From positions 2,297,501 through 2,361,500 of the forward strand of contig NZ_CP067341.1 of assembly GCF_016638705.1 (NCBI RefSeq): a stretch of 64,000 nt of DNA. Reading direction: 5' to 3'. Positions 53,508-62,364 of this stretch are shown in pieces; the stretch's first letter is position 1; every line of letters starts with the position of its first letter. The translations under genes were made by a program, and so were the position numbers. The notes under the pieces were generated by a model that saw only the letters and a program-made list of their open reading frames with translations, was not told the DNA's origin and made no database searches. Source of the DNA: Lysinibacillus agricola (GTDB taxonomy: Bacteria; Bacillota; Bacilli; Bacillales_A; Planococcaceae).

Positions 53508-54923
53508 TCAATTTACTTGTTTTTTTCTAATAAACAGAGACACTACTACGGCAATGATAGAAATGATAAAGCCTAACATGAACGTGTCGCTATAACCTGC
53601 AACAGATGCTGTTAATTGTTGAGTTACATCATTTGAATCAGTAGACTGTGCCAAATGACTACGGGACCGCGCTGACATAGTAGCGATAAACAAGGATGTG
53701 CCAATCGCTCCGGCAACTTGCTGCAATGTACTAAAAATGGCAGATCCATGTGGATAGTATTCCGACGTAATTTGATTCAGACCATATGTTTGGACGGGAA
53801 CAAGAACGAGCGCCACTCCTATCATTAACAAGCAATGAGTTATAGTGATTTGCAAGGTCGTCGATTCAAGTGTAAATCTGGTAAAGAGATACAACGCAAT
53901 ACTGACGATCAATAGACCTGGAATAATAATGATTCTAGCGCCAAATCTATCAAATAGTTTTCCTGTAATAGGCGACATTAATCCGTTGACGACACTTCCG
54001 GGTAGCATAGTGAGACCTGACTGAAAAGCTGTTACTAGCAACACGCTTTGCATAAACATTGGTAGTAGGGTGGTTGTTGCAAACATCGACATCATTACAA
54101 TAATTAATAGAATAATCGAGAGAGAGAACATCGGAAACTTGAATGTACGTAATTCCAAAATGGGGTTTGAAATACGCAGTTGGCGAACTACGAATAAGAT
54201 TAATGCCAGGCTACCAATAACAATTGGCCAATAAACTTGCGGGTCAGACCAACCACCGTTGCCTGTAGCACTAAAACCATACACTACACCTCCAAAACCT
54301 AATGTCGATAAAATAATGGAAAGAATATCAACTTTGGATTTTGTGAGCTCTGTTACATTGACAAGATAAAAATACCCTATAATAAAGGAAAGAAGTGTAA
54401 TAGGAATAACGATATAAAATAGCCAGCGCCAATCCAATGCTTCTATTACAATTCCTGAAAGTGTAGGTCCAATAGCAGGGGCAAATGTAAATATTAAAAA
54501 GAGTATGCCCATAATGGAACCTCGTTTTTCAGCAGGGTAAATCATTAACAACGTATTCATCAGTAGTGGAATGATTAATCCCGTACCAATGGCTTGAACC
54601 ACTCGACCAACTAGTAGCAGCATAAAAGTAGGTGCTAATGCAGCGACAATCGTGCCAATTAAAAAGGTAATCATAGAAATGAAAAATAGTTGTCTTGTAG
54701 TAAACCATTGTTGAATTAAAGCTGTTACAGGAATAAGTGCGCCAACGACGAGCAGGTAAGCCGCAGTTAGCCATTGTATTGTAGTTGCCCCGACCTGGAA
54801 TTCATTCATTAGCACAGGCAAGGCATTGCCTAGCAATGTTTCGTTTAATGTTGCTACGAATGCCCCCGTCATAAGGGCGACCATGATTGGTGTTCGTTTT
54901 ACATTTTGTAAATGTAAGTTCAT
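53508..54923 (-). CDS. DHA2-family MFS drug efflux pump (EmrB/QacA type)
   Basis: About 14 TM helices in 471 residues. Motif C-like GILFLIFTFAPAIGPTLSG and the N-terminal NETLLGNALPVL identify the DHA2 (14-TM) family. ATG 54923 follows GGAAGGA; an in-frame ATG at 54986 lacks a ribosome site. The gene is divergent from tetR at 55080 with a shared operator, so the regulator likely controls the pump. The substrate is unknown; such pumps export dyes, detergents and antibiotics. Confidence 0.92.
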   Translation of the reverse strand: MNLHLQNVKRTPIMVALMTGAFVATLNETLLGNALPVLMNEFQVGATTIQWLTAAYLLVVGALIPVTALIQQWFTTRQLFFISMITFLIGTIVAALAPTFMLLLVGRVVQAIGTGLIIPLLMNTLLMIYPAEKRGSIMGILFLIFTFAPAIGPTLSGIVIEALDWRWLFYIVIPITLLSFIIGYFYLVNVTELTKSKVDILSIILSTLGFGGVVYGFSATGNGGWSDPQVYWPIVIGSLALILFVVRQLRISNPILELRTFKFPMFSLSIILLIIVMMSMFATTTLLPMFMQSVLLVTAFQSGLTMLPGSVVNGLMSPITGKLFDRFGARIIIIPGLLIVSIALYLFTRFTLESTTLQITITHCLLMIGVALVLVPVQTYGLNQITSEYYPHGSAIFSTLQQVAGAIGTSLFIATMSARSRSHLAQSTDSNDVTQQLTASVAGYSDTFMLGFIISIIAVVVSLFIRKKQVN

Positions 54924-54986
54924 GTTGTGTTCCTTCCTTTCGTACAAATGTTGTTGATGCGTTTCAATTATAGAAATATTTTTCAC

Positions 54987-55012
54987 AGTAAAATATATTC
55001 AATATTTTTACT
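54987..55012. promoter_or_regulatory. TetR operator between pump and regulator
   Basis: AGTAAAATAT and ATATTTTTACT form arms of an imperfect palindrome in the gap between divergent genes. Confidence 0.6.
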
Positions 55013-55079
55013 TTGGGTAGTTAGGAGACAAAATCGAATAAATGTTGGAGAAATTGATTAAAAAAGAAGGTGAATGCGG

Positions 55080-55649
55080 ATGGATTTGAGGAAACGTCGC
55101 TCCATGCAATTGTTATGGAAAGCCCTGTTTGATCTCATGACGGAAAAAAAGATATTGTTTTCTAAATTGACAGTCGATCAAATTTGCGAAAAGGCAATGG
55201 TTCATCGTTCCACGTTTTATAAGCATTTCGATGATAAATTTAAATTGCTAGAGTACGGACTAAATGAAATTATGGAGGGATATTGGGAAATTCCATTGGA
55301 CAAAAGAATTTTACAACCATTTTATTGGTCCGATGAATTTTTTGAAGACTCAGAGACGCATAAGTTAGTTTCTGCACAACAAGGTGATGAACTTTTCTTT
55401 GATTGTATGACGACTTACTCTATGCGGTTATTAAAAAAAGACTCATTAAAATTTATCCAACATTCTAAAACCATAGATATTCCGCATGATTTGTTAGCTG
55501 AATTTCATGTGGCTACAATGGTTGCTTTAAGTGAATGGTGGCGTAAAAATCCGAATCTAGTAAGCTTAGAGCAGCTAGATGAATATTTTCATACATTAGT
55601 GAATGGCAATATTTTTGATGTTGAAGAAAAAAAGAATGAAATACTTTAA
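55080..55649 (+). CDS. TetR-family regulator of the DHA2 pump
   Basis: N-terminal helix-turn-helix (FSKLTVDQICEKAMVHRSTFYKHFDDKFKLL) and a helical effector domain, 189 residues. ATG 55080 lies eight bases after GAAGGTGA; ATG 55074 is too close. Divergent arrangement with the pump. Confidence 0.9.
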   Translation: MDLRKRRSMQLLWKALFDLMTEKKILFSKLTVDQICEKAMVHRSTFYKHFDDKFKLLEYGLNEIMEGYWEIPLDKRILQPFYWSDEFFEDSETHKLVSAQQGDELFFDCMTTYSMRLLKKDSLKFIQHSKTIDIPHDLLAEFHVATMVALSEWWRKNPNLVSLEQLDEYFHTLVNGNIFDVEEKKNEIL

Positions 55650-55756
55650 ATCTACTAAAGTGGAATCTATTATTGATTAATAACTTCAAAATGGATTCTT
55701 CTTTTTTATATAAACAAAAGTTGCTGTTGTTTACAAATGAATAAACTTATTGTATG

Positions 55757-55778
55757 TTGTTTATTAAATAATAAACAA
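55757..55778. promoter_or_regulatory. 22-bp perfect palindrome before the DUF2087 gene
   Basis: Arms TTGTTTATTA and TAATAAACAA flank AA. A degenerate copy (TTGTTTACAAATGAATAAAC) precedes it at about 55728. Probably the regulator's own operator. Confidence 0.65.
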
Positions 55779-55793
55779 AGAGGGGTTTTGTTT

Positions 55794-56528
55794 GTGAATG
55801 TAAGTGATTTGACAATAGAGGAATTATCGAAGGGGTATGTAAAAGCAGGCGATGCATATGAATGTATATTTTGTAAAGAATCATTTGATGCCGAAGAAGT
55901 ATTCAAAATAAATGATCGTTTTTTTACGGCTAAAAAAGCTATACAACGCCATATCGAAAATGAACATATCTCTGTGTTTGAAGCGTTACTTCAATTAGAT
56001 AAGAAGGATACAGGGCTATCAGATATCCAAACCGAATTGCTAAAGCTATTTGCAACAGGGGCGCCAGATAAGGAAATTGTTAATAGCACTTCTGCAAATA
56101 GCATTTCAACAATTCGACAACATCGATTTAAATTGAAAGAAAAAGAAAAACAAGCAAAAGTTTTTCTGGCAATTATGCAAGCTTTAGAAACAACAAAAGT
56201 ATATGAACCAATTCATAAGGGGGCAACACAGGTGGATGAGCGTTATGCGATTACAGTAGAAGAGAAAGAAAAAGTACTAGCAACGTATTTTAAAAATGGC
56301 TTAGATGGTCCTATTGAAAGCTTTCCGAGTAAGGAAAAACGAAAAATAATTTTACTGCAACATATTGTCACGAAGTTTGCGGTAGGGCGTAAATATAGCG
56401 AAAAAGAAGTAAATGCTATTTTAAAGCCTATATATATCGATTATGTTTCAATTAGAAGATACTTAATTGAATATGGTTTTCTAGATCGAAGTGACGATTG
56501 TATAACTTATTGGGTGAAAGAAGTTTAA
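55794..56528 (+). CDS. DUF2087-domain regulator with a zinc-finger-like N-terminus
   Basis: GTG 55794 follows AGAGGGG; the longer frame back to 55737 covers the operator. Residues 21-60 carry C24-x2-C27 and a distal H-x4-H, like a C2H2 zinc finger. A LuxR-type helix-turn-helix (ATGAPDKEIVNSTSANSIST) is central. The C-terminal 90 residues are a DUF2087 domain (YFKNGLDGPIESFPSKEKRK). 244 residues. Confidence 0.85.
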   Translation: MNVSDLTIEELSKGYVKAGDAYECIFCKESFDAEEVFKINDRFFTAKKAIQRHIENEHISVFEALLQLDKKDTGLSDIQTELLKLFATGAPDKEIVNSTSANSISTIRQHRFKLKEKEKQAKVFLAIMQALETTKVYEPIHKGATQVDERYAITVEEKEKVLATYFKNGLDGPIESFPSKEKRKIILLQHIVTKFAVGRKYSEKEVNAILKPIYIDYVSIRRYLIEYGFLDRSDDCITYWVKEV

Positions 56529-56810
56529 AACAGACCTTTTCGAAAGATTCAAATAGTAAATGTCTATTAAATTTATTTTTTTGAAATAACGGTCTTATAA
56601 CCGAAAGTTAATAGCGAGCCTCGCGAGTGAAGCGGTTCATCGAACGCCCCCAGGAAGCTTTGCTCTGTGCGAAAGCGAAGCGACAGCAACAAAGCTCCCG
56701 GTCGGAACGGAAATCTACCACACGTTATGGTGATGCGCCAAATCACTTTAGTTGTTATTAATTTTCTGATTAACTATACTAGGTTGTAGTAAAATAGAAA
56801 GGATGATTGG
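56529..56810. repeat. GC-rich dispersed repeat, second copy
   Basis: Between 56605 and 56740 lies an inverted copy of the element at 2538-2722. Shared words include CTGTGCGAAAGCGAAGCG, CAGCAACAAAG and CGGAACGGAAAT (reverse complement). No gene is present. Confidence 0.65.
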
Positions 56811-57533
56811 ATGAGTAGGAACTTTATTATATTTGGGGCAAGCCAAGGTCTAGGTGATGCATTTGTAAAGGGCTTGCCGACCAAAGGGGATACAGTGTGG
56901 CTAGTATCTCGCACACGACCAAGCAGTTTAGATATAGATGATGGCGTAAATCGTAAATGGCTGACAATTGATTTAACTAGTCAGCAACATATTCCTACTT
57001 TAAAAGAAGCTTTAAAAGACATTGCGATTGATGTATTAATTTACAATGTCGGTGTTTGGGAAAAGCGTGGTTTTGAAGATGACTATACGTTTGATAACGA
57101 TGAAGTTGGGGATATTGCAAACTTAATTAATATTAATTTAACTTCAACAATTACATATATTCAGGCGCTTTTACCTAATTTGAGACAGGCGAAGAACGGA
57201 AAAATTATATTGATTGGTTCGACAGCAGGTTTAGATCATACGAATAATGTACAAGTTTCGTTTGTCACATCTAAATTTGGCTTACGTGGTATTACAAATG
57301 CTTTACGTGAGCATGTTAGGAAAGATAAAATCTCTGTAACATGTATTAATCCAGGAGAGTTAGCTGCTGAAGTACCATATGAAGAAGGGGCTGAAAAGGC
57401 AATTATGTTGTATGAAGGTACACGCATTCCTGTACAAGATATTGTTGCCATTGTCCAATGTGTGATTAATTTATCGCCTGTTTCATGCGTAAAGGAAATT
57501 AATATTCCAGCTATTACAGATATGAATGCATAA
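56811..57533 (+). CDS. Short-chain dehydrogenase/reductase lacking the catalytic Tyr
   Basis: Rossmann motif GASQGLG (9-15), the NVG motif and the Ser in GSTAG are present. The YxxxK motif reads F151-V-T-S-K155. SDR chemistry normally needs the Tyr, so this 240-residue protein may be inactive as a classical oxidoreductase or use an altered mechanism. GAAAGGATG lies upstream. Confidence 0.85.
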   Translation: MSRNFIIFGASQGLGDAFVKGLPTKGDTVWLVSRTRPSSLDIDDGVNRKWLTIDLTSQQHIPTLKEALKDIAIDVLIYNVGVWEKRGFEDDYTFDNDEVGDIANLININLTSTITYIQALLPNLRQAKNGKIILIGSTAGLDHTNNVQVSFVTSKFGLRGITNALREHVRKDKISVTCINPGELAAEVPYEEGAEKAIMLYEGTRIPVQDIVAIVQCVINLSPVSCVKEINIPAITDMNA

Positions 57534-57551
57534 TTCAGTATAAAAAAATAC

Positions 57552-57595
57552 AGCTCGCATTTGGATTATTCTTTTTCAAAATGCGAGCTTTTTAA
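57552..57595 (+). terminator. Terminator of the 'TTTTGATCAA' hairpin family
   Basis: AGCTCGCATTT / AAATGCGAGCT with inner GGA-TTATTCTTTT-TC and T run. Confidence 0.88.
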
Positions 57596-57801
57596 TATAG
57601 GCCAGCACCGTCAAATTGGTTACAATGATTTTTGGCTCCAATTTATATATCATTATTAATAAAAATCCACAAAATACCATATTGATTGTAATTGAGTCTG
57701 GAATGATAGGAGCTTATATAGATGCTAGGCACGCGGGTTACAACTAACGAGCATCTATGTGTAGTTCAACAAGAACCGTTTAAAAAAGGAGAAACTTATT
57801 C

Positions 57802-58287
57802 ATGGAATTCATGAACGATTTTATAAGTCAATATGGGTATCTTGCTATATTTTTACTCTTATCTTTAGGAATAATAGGATTACCTATTCCTGATGAGATT
57901 TTAATGATGTTTATCGGATATATGTGTCAAGAGGGGAATTTAAGCTTTACGTTGAGTATAATCTTAAGTTTTCTTGGCTCATCTACGGGTATGATTATTA
58001 GTTATTTAATTGGTAATAAATTGGGGAAACCTATTATATTAAAATATGGAAAATGGGTTGGCCTAAATAATAAGCGGTTTACTAAAGTGGAACGTTGGTT
58101 TCAACGTTTTGGACCATGGACAATCATTATAGGATACTATGTTCCAGGAATAAGGCATCTGACAAGTTACATTTCTGGAATAACCCAGATGAAGTTTAGG
58201 TATTACCTTGCTTTTGCTTGTTTTGGAGCTTTGACATGGGTATTAATTTTTATTTCTATTGGGTATTTTGTTGGTGTAACTTTTTAA
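57802..58287 (+). CDS. DedA-family membrane protein
   Basis: 161 residues, about five TM or re-entrant helices. GRFIPGVRH-like motif appears as GYYVPGIRHLTSYISGI. Shorter than most DedA proteins (about 200), but the core looks complete. DedA proteins act in lipid-carrier (undecaprenyl-phosphate) recycling and cell-envelope homeostasis. AAAAGGAG before ATG. Followed by an arsR-type gene. Confidence 0.85.
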   Translation: MEFMNDFISQYGYLAIFLLLSLGIIGLPIPDEILMMFIGYMCQEGNLSFTLSIILSFLGSSTGMIISYLIGNKLGKPIILKYGKWVGLNNKRFTKVERWFQRFGPWTIIIGYYVPGIRHLTSYISGITQMKFRYYLAFACFGALTWVLIFISIGYFVGVTF

Positions 58288-58331
58288 ATACAAATAATTT
58301 AAATCTGCTTTCTTAATCTTTACACTTGACG

Positions 58332-58349
58332 TGTGCATACTCATGCATA
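58332..58349. promoter_or_regulatory. ArsR operator candidate 1
   Basis: TGTGCAT-ACTC-ATGCATA, six of seven positions paired. A related TGTGCA...TGCATA site lies at 58740-58755 upstream of the quinone reductase gene. Confidence 0.5.
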
Positions 58350-58378
58350 TATCATGTGTTACAGGTGGTGAGACAAAT

Positions 58379-58705
58379 ATGAACAGAGATGAAGAACTTC
58401 AATGTTCAAATGAAATAAATAATGCGATTGATTTTGACTTTTATAAAACATTATTTGACCCTGTTAGAATTGAAATTATTAGATATTTAGCTGTTTATGG
58501 AGCGAAAAATATAACTGAAATTGCTGAAAATCTCCCTCAGGATCGATCGGTTATTTCAAGACATTTAGATTTAATGTTTAGGTTTGAAATTGTTTCCAAA
58601 ACGAAAATAGGCCGAAATATTTATTACGAAGTAAATAGCCAAATGATATTTGATAAATTTAAAATGACGACTGATCAATTAGAAAAACTCTTAAATAATT
58701 GCTAA
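58379..58705 (+). CDS. ArsR-family regulator
   Basis: 108-residue winged helix: LFDPVRIEIIRYLAVYGAKNITEIAENLPQDRSVISRHL. ATG 58379 follows GGTGGTGAG; the 58331 frame start lies on the promoter side. The operator-like TGTGCAT/TGCATA words before both this and the next gene suggest it controls both. Confidence 0.85.
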   Translation: MNRDEELQCSNEINNAIDFDFYKTLFDPVRIEIIRYLAVYGAKNITEIAENLPQDRSVISRHLDLMFRFEIVSKTKIGRNIYYEVNSQMIFDKFKMTTDQLEKLLNNC

Positions 58706-58739
58706 CATTGTGAGTTTTTCTGTTCTATATGTGCAAGTG

Positions 58740-58755
58740 TGTGCACTATTGCATA
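58740..58755. promoter_or_regulatory. ArsR operator candidate 2
   Basis: TGTGCACTATTGCATA resembles site 58332 (half sites TGTGCA and TGCATA) and lies upstream of the quinone reductase gene. Confidence 0.5.
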
Positions 58756-58795
58756 TTTGAAAACCACCTTATTTTAAAAGCTAAAGGAGAAAAAT

Positions 58796-59368
58796 ATGAA
58801 AACAATCGTATATGTTCATCCATGGGATGGAAGTTATAATCATGCAATTTTATCTAAAGTAGTAGAAACATTTAAGGAAAGAAATCAACAGTATCAAATT
58901 ATTGATTTGTACCAAGATGAATTTGATCCAACCTATCACGCTAGTGAATTGAAATTATATTCAAGAGGTCAGTATGGAAATGATTTAGTGGGTAAGTATC
59001 AGTCAATGTTAAAGTCTAGTAATGAGGTGATTTTTATATTCCCAGTTTGGTGGTATAATGTCCCAGCTATTTTAAAAGGATTTCTAGATAAAGTACTGCT
59101 TAAAGATTTTGCTTATATTGAAAATAAGAATGGTTCAATGAAAGGGTTGCTAACGAATATCCAATCGGTAAAAGTGATCACAACCGGCCAAGCTCCTAAA
59201 TGGTATATTCAATTTATTGGCGGAAATGGTATCAAAAAAACGTTTATTAAAGCTACATTGAAAGCTGTAGGCATGAAAAACATTCAATGGTTACACTGTG
59301 GCTATGTACCTCTAGGTAAGAATGAAAACCGGGTGAAATTTTTAAATTCATTACCAGCTAAACTATAG
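58796..59368 (+). CDS. Flavodoxin-like NAD(P)H:quinone oxidoreductase (YwrO/MdaB type)
   Basis: 190 residues, flavodoxin fold with the FPVWWYNVPAILKGFLDKVL motif that binds flavin and defines the family. GGAG before ATG. Reduces quinones or nitro-compounds. Controlled, it seems, by the adjacent ArsR. Confidence 0.9.
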   Translation: MKTIVYVHPWDGSYNHAILSKVVETFKERNQQYQIIDLYQDEFDPTYHASELKLYSRGQYGNDLVGKYQSMLKSSNEVIFIFPVWWYNVPAILKGFLDKVLLKDFAYIENKNGSMKGLLTNIQSVKVITTGQAPKWYIQFIGGNGIKKTFIKATLKAVGMKNIQWLHCGYVPLGKNENRVKFLNSLPAKL

Positions 59369-59881
59369 GATAACTTAATAGGGGGAGATTTAGAAATTGG
59401 CTTAAGTTACAGGATTGTGAATGTCAGCTGCAGACTATCTCTTTAATCTTTTCAAATTCATCTTACTACTTCAGGAGTATCCAAGTGAACATGTGTCCTA
59501 ACAATGGATGCCTGCTTACTCGGATATTTTTTCACTTTCTGCTTTAGTGGTAAAGGTCTGCTCGATAGGGTTGTCCACGTAACCATTCAAATTTGATGTT
59601 TTACATAAAACCTAAATCTAGCGCTTTCAAAAAAGAGTAATACAAATTGCTTGATTTTGTTAAAAGAATTAATTATTATTTACTTACCGGTCGGTAAAAA
59701 AACGAAAAATGAATGATACAGCTTTTTTACATTACATCAAAATTTACTTTTACTGTTAAATATAAAACTGAGGCTTGTTTAATCAGGGAAGGGCAGGAGA
59801 ATGAAATTTTTTTCATAGTTTATTAGATTTTAGAGAAGTATGAAAGGAAGCGATTAATAGTGTATTTAAGGAGGAACATTT
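59369..59881. other. Intergenic region with an orphan operator
   Basis: No gene. The dyad TTTACTTACCGGTCGGTAAA (59679-59698) resembles TetR-type operators; no tetR gene is adjacent. Confidence 0.5.
59679..59698. promoter_or_regulatory. Orphan TetR-type operator
   Basis: The 20-bp dyad TTTACTTACCGGTCGGTAAA pairs at all but two symmetric positions. It lies about 180 bases before the DUF418 gene. Confidence 0.5.
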
Positions 59882-60976
59882 ATGACCAAACAGTTACAAT
59901 CTAAGCGTATTGAAGGGCTTGATTTCGCTAGAGCCTTGGCTATGTTTGGAATGCTTATAGTTAACTTTAAAATTATAATGGGAGCGGTAGGAAATGGGCC
60001 GGATTGGCTTATATGGTTTACTGGACTTTTTGAAGGAAGAGCGTCTGCCACTTTTGTTACGCTGGCAGGTATCGGAGTTGCTTTGATGACAAGAAAAGCT
60101 AGAAATAGCGGTGACCTTTCTTATATAAAAGAAAATAGGATGAGTTTAAGGAAACGTTCCGCTTTTCTCTTTATTCTAGGTTTACTTTTATATGTGGCAG
60201 ATTGGACTGGAGATATCCTCCATTATTATGGTGTTTATATGCTGATTGCATCATTTCTAATAGTAGCTTCTACAAAGTTCATGATCATCATATCTAGTCT
60301 TTTTTTAATAACCTCGCAAATCTTACAAGTGACAATGAATTATTTGAAAGGATGGCATCCTGAACAACCATTTATGGAATATCTTGATTTTTGGACAATA
60401 GAAGGCTTTATAAGAAATCTTTTGTTTAATGGGTATCATCCAGTATTCCCTTGGGTATGTTTCTTTTTTCTTGGAATGATCCTTGGCAGACTTGATTTAT
60501 TGAAGAAAGCTGTAAGAAACAAAATGTTGTTTATTTCTTTATTTTTACTAATAACAATAGAGGTACTTTCAAAAGTATTAATGCTACTATCTCTGTCGGT
60601 ATTAGATGTAAACAGTGCAGAATATCTGTTTCATACTGGGCCAATTCCACCAAACATCTTCTATATCTTATCAAATTCCGCTTCAGCGATAATTGTCATC
60701 GTTGCTTCTATTTATATAGCAGAAAAGTTCGCTAGCCATTGGTTGACAAAATTACTTATACAAACAGGACAATTAACATTAACTCATTATGTAAGCCATG
60801 TATTCATAGGTGTTAGCATATTAACAATATTAAATAGATTAGAAAACCAAACGCTAGCATTTTCACTAATATTTACTGTATTGTTTTTCGTAGCGAGTAT
60901 TTTATTTTCTGCTTTATGGAGTAGAAAATTTAAAAGAGGGCCCATTGAATGGGTTATGAGAAAAATAACAAATTAA
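59882..60976 (+). CDS. DUF418-family membrane protein
   Basis: 364 residues, about ten TM helices. Starts with RIEGLDFARALAMFGMLIVN and ends with the typical FKRGPIEWVMRKIT. Distantly related to membrane acyltransferases. AAGGAGG before ATG. Function is unknown. Confidence 0.88.
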   Translation: MTKQLQSKRIEGLDFARALAMFGMLIVNFKIIMGAVGNGPDWLIWFTGLFEGRASATFVTLAGIGVALMTRKARNSGDLSYIKENRMSLRKRSAFLFILGLLLYVADWTGDILHYYGVYMLIASFLIVASTKFMIIISSLFLITSQILQVTMNYLKGWHPEQPFMEYLDFWTIEGFIRNLLFNGYHPVFPWVCFFFLGMILGRLDLLKKAVRNKMLFISLFLLITIEVLSKVLMLLSLSVLDVNSAEYLFHTGPIPPNIFYILSNSASAIIVIVASIYIAEKFASHWLTKLLIQTGQLTLTHYVSHVFIGVSILTILNRLENQTLAFSLIFTVLFFVASILFSALWSRKFKRGPIEWVMRKITN

Positions 60977-61193
60977 TAATGTAATAGTGGAAGTGAATTT
61001 TATTACAAAAGGGAGATTATAAAAGCGTTTCTGTAATAAGTGTTAATAAGTGTGGTTTTGAAATAAAGTTTGATAAAATGTTCTGTAAAAAATGTTTCTT
61101 TTGTTCAGTAATCGGTCATTTAATTGAATACCAATGAAACCAATATGAACGTACATTATGCGAACAAAATCAGAGGAGAGGAGTTTGTAGTTG

Positions 61194-61995
61194 ATGAGCG
61201 ATTTGAGTAACGAAAAAATACCAAAACAAGCGATGCAAGCATTAAAAATCGTAGAGGAGTTGCTTGGAAGTTCGATAGTCGGGGTATATCTATTTGGTTC
61301 TGCAGTAAATGGTGGCTTACGCATTAACAGTGATGTAGATGTCTTAGTGGTCGTGAATCATAGTTTACTTGAAGTAACTCGAAAAAAACTAACAAGACCG
61401 ACTAAAGCTTATATCTGGAAAGATAGGAAATACAGATTCTGTGAGACCACTTGAAGTCACGGTTATAAACCATAGCGATGTTGTACCTTGGCTATATCCA
61501 CCAAGAAATGAATTTACCTATGGTGAGTGGCTCAGGAGTGAGTTTGAGAAAGGACAAATTCAGGAACCAACTAATGACCCTGATTTGGCTATTGTTCTAG
61601 CACAAGCGAGAAAGAATAGCATTTCTCTATTTGGACCTGATGCTTCAGATATACTTGACCCCATTCCGATGACAGATATTCGAAGAGCGATTAAGGAGTC
61701 TTTGCCTGGGGTGATTGAGGGTATCAAAGGTGATGAGCGTAATGTAATTTTAACCCTAGCTCGAATGTGGCAGACAGTGTCTATCAGTGAAATTTCTCCA
61801 AAAGATGTGGCTGCAAAATGGGCTTTACCTCGGTTGCCCAAAGAATATTCGACTTTACTCAACTTAGCCAGAAAAGCCTATCGAGGAGAATATGTTGATA
61901 AGTGGGAAGGGCTGGATTCCGAGGTGACAGCACTCGTTAATCATATGAAAAACTCTATAGAATCTTGTCTTAGCCAGACCCAGGAAAAGCGATAA
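61194..61995 (+). pseudogene. AadA/ANT(9)-type aminoglycoside nucleotidyltransferase, frameshifted
   Basis: The nucleotidyltransferase motif YLFGSAVNGGLRINSDVDVL is intact. An extra A near 61392 shifts the frame; the shifted frame continues DRLKLISGKIGNTDSVRPLE and the rest of the domain (PWLYPPRNEFTYGEWLR) to the natural end. Without the insertion it would be a full-length 260-plus-residue enzyme adenylylating spectinomycin/streptomycin. Confidence 0.85.
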
Positions 61996-62364
61996 CAATA
62001 CAATGGAAATTTTGTACACATTTTCTAGAACTATATATCATTAATGAGATATTGCAGAATCCTCAAACAGAAATAAAGGGAAAGTTGTTTTAATGAACGA
62101 ATGAAACCACCTTTCACTTAACTGAAATTTTATTCCGTTGAAGAGCGCGTTTGTTGAAGATCAACAGTAGAAAATAATCAAACTTTTTTATAAAAATTGA
62201 ACAATACTTCACAAAAAAAGAATCCATTTTGATCAAACTTTTTTCAAAACAGATTCTTTTTATTTATTTATCGTAAAATGTAGGCTTGAGAGGTGATTTT
62301 AATCAAACTTTATTCCAAACCTACAATAAGCAGGAACGCATTTTTGAGAATTACTGAGAAATAT
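61996..62364. other. Intergenic region with terminators
   Basis: No gene. Hairpin family member at 62219 and a further related word (GATTTTAATCAAACTTTATT) at about 62295. Confidence 0.5.
62219..62266. terminator. Bidirectional terminator of the 'TTTTGATCAA' hairpin family
   Basis: AGAATCcaTTTTGA / TTCAAAAcaGATTCT around TCAAACTTTT; T runs on both sides. On the minus strand it serves cat. Confidence 0.75.

Noticed and set aside
54529..54774. 81-codon minus-strand ORF inside the DHA2 pump gene
   Set aside because: Same strand but another frame of the pump gene; no ribosome site and random-looking product.
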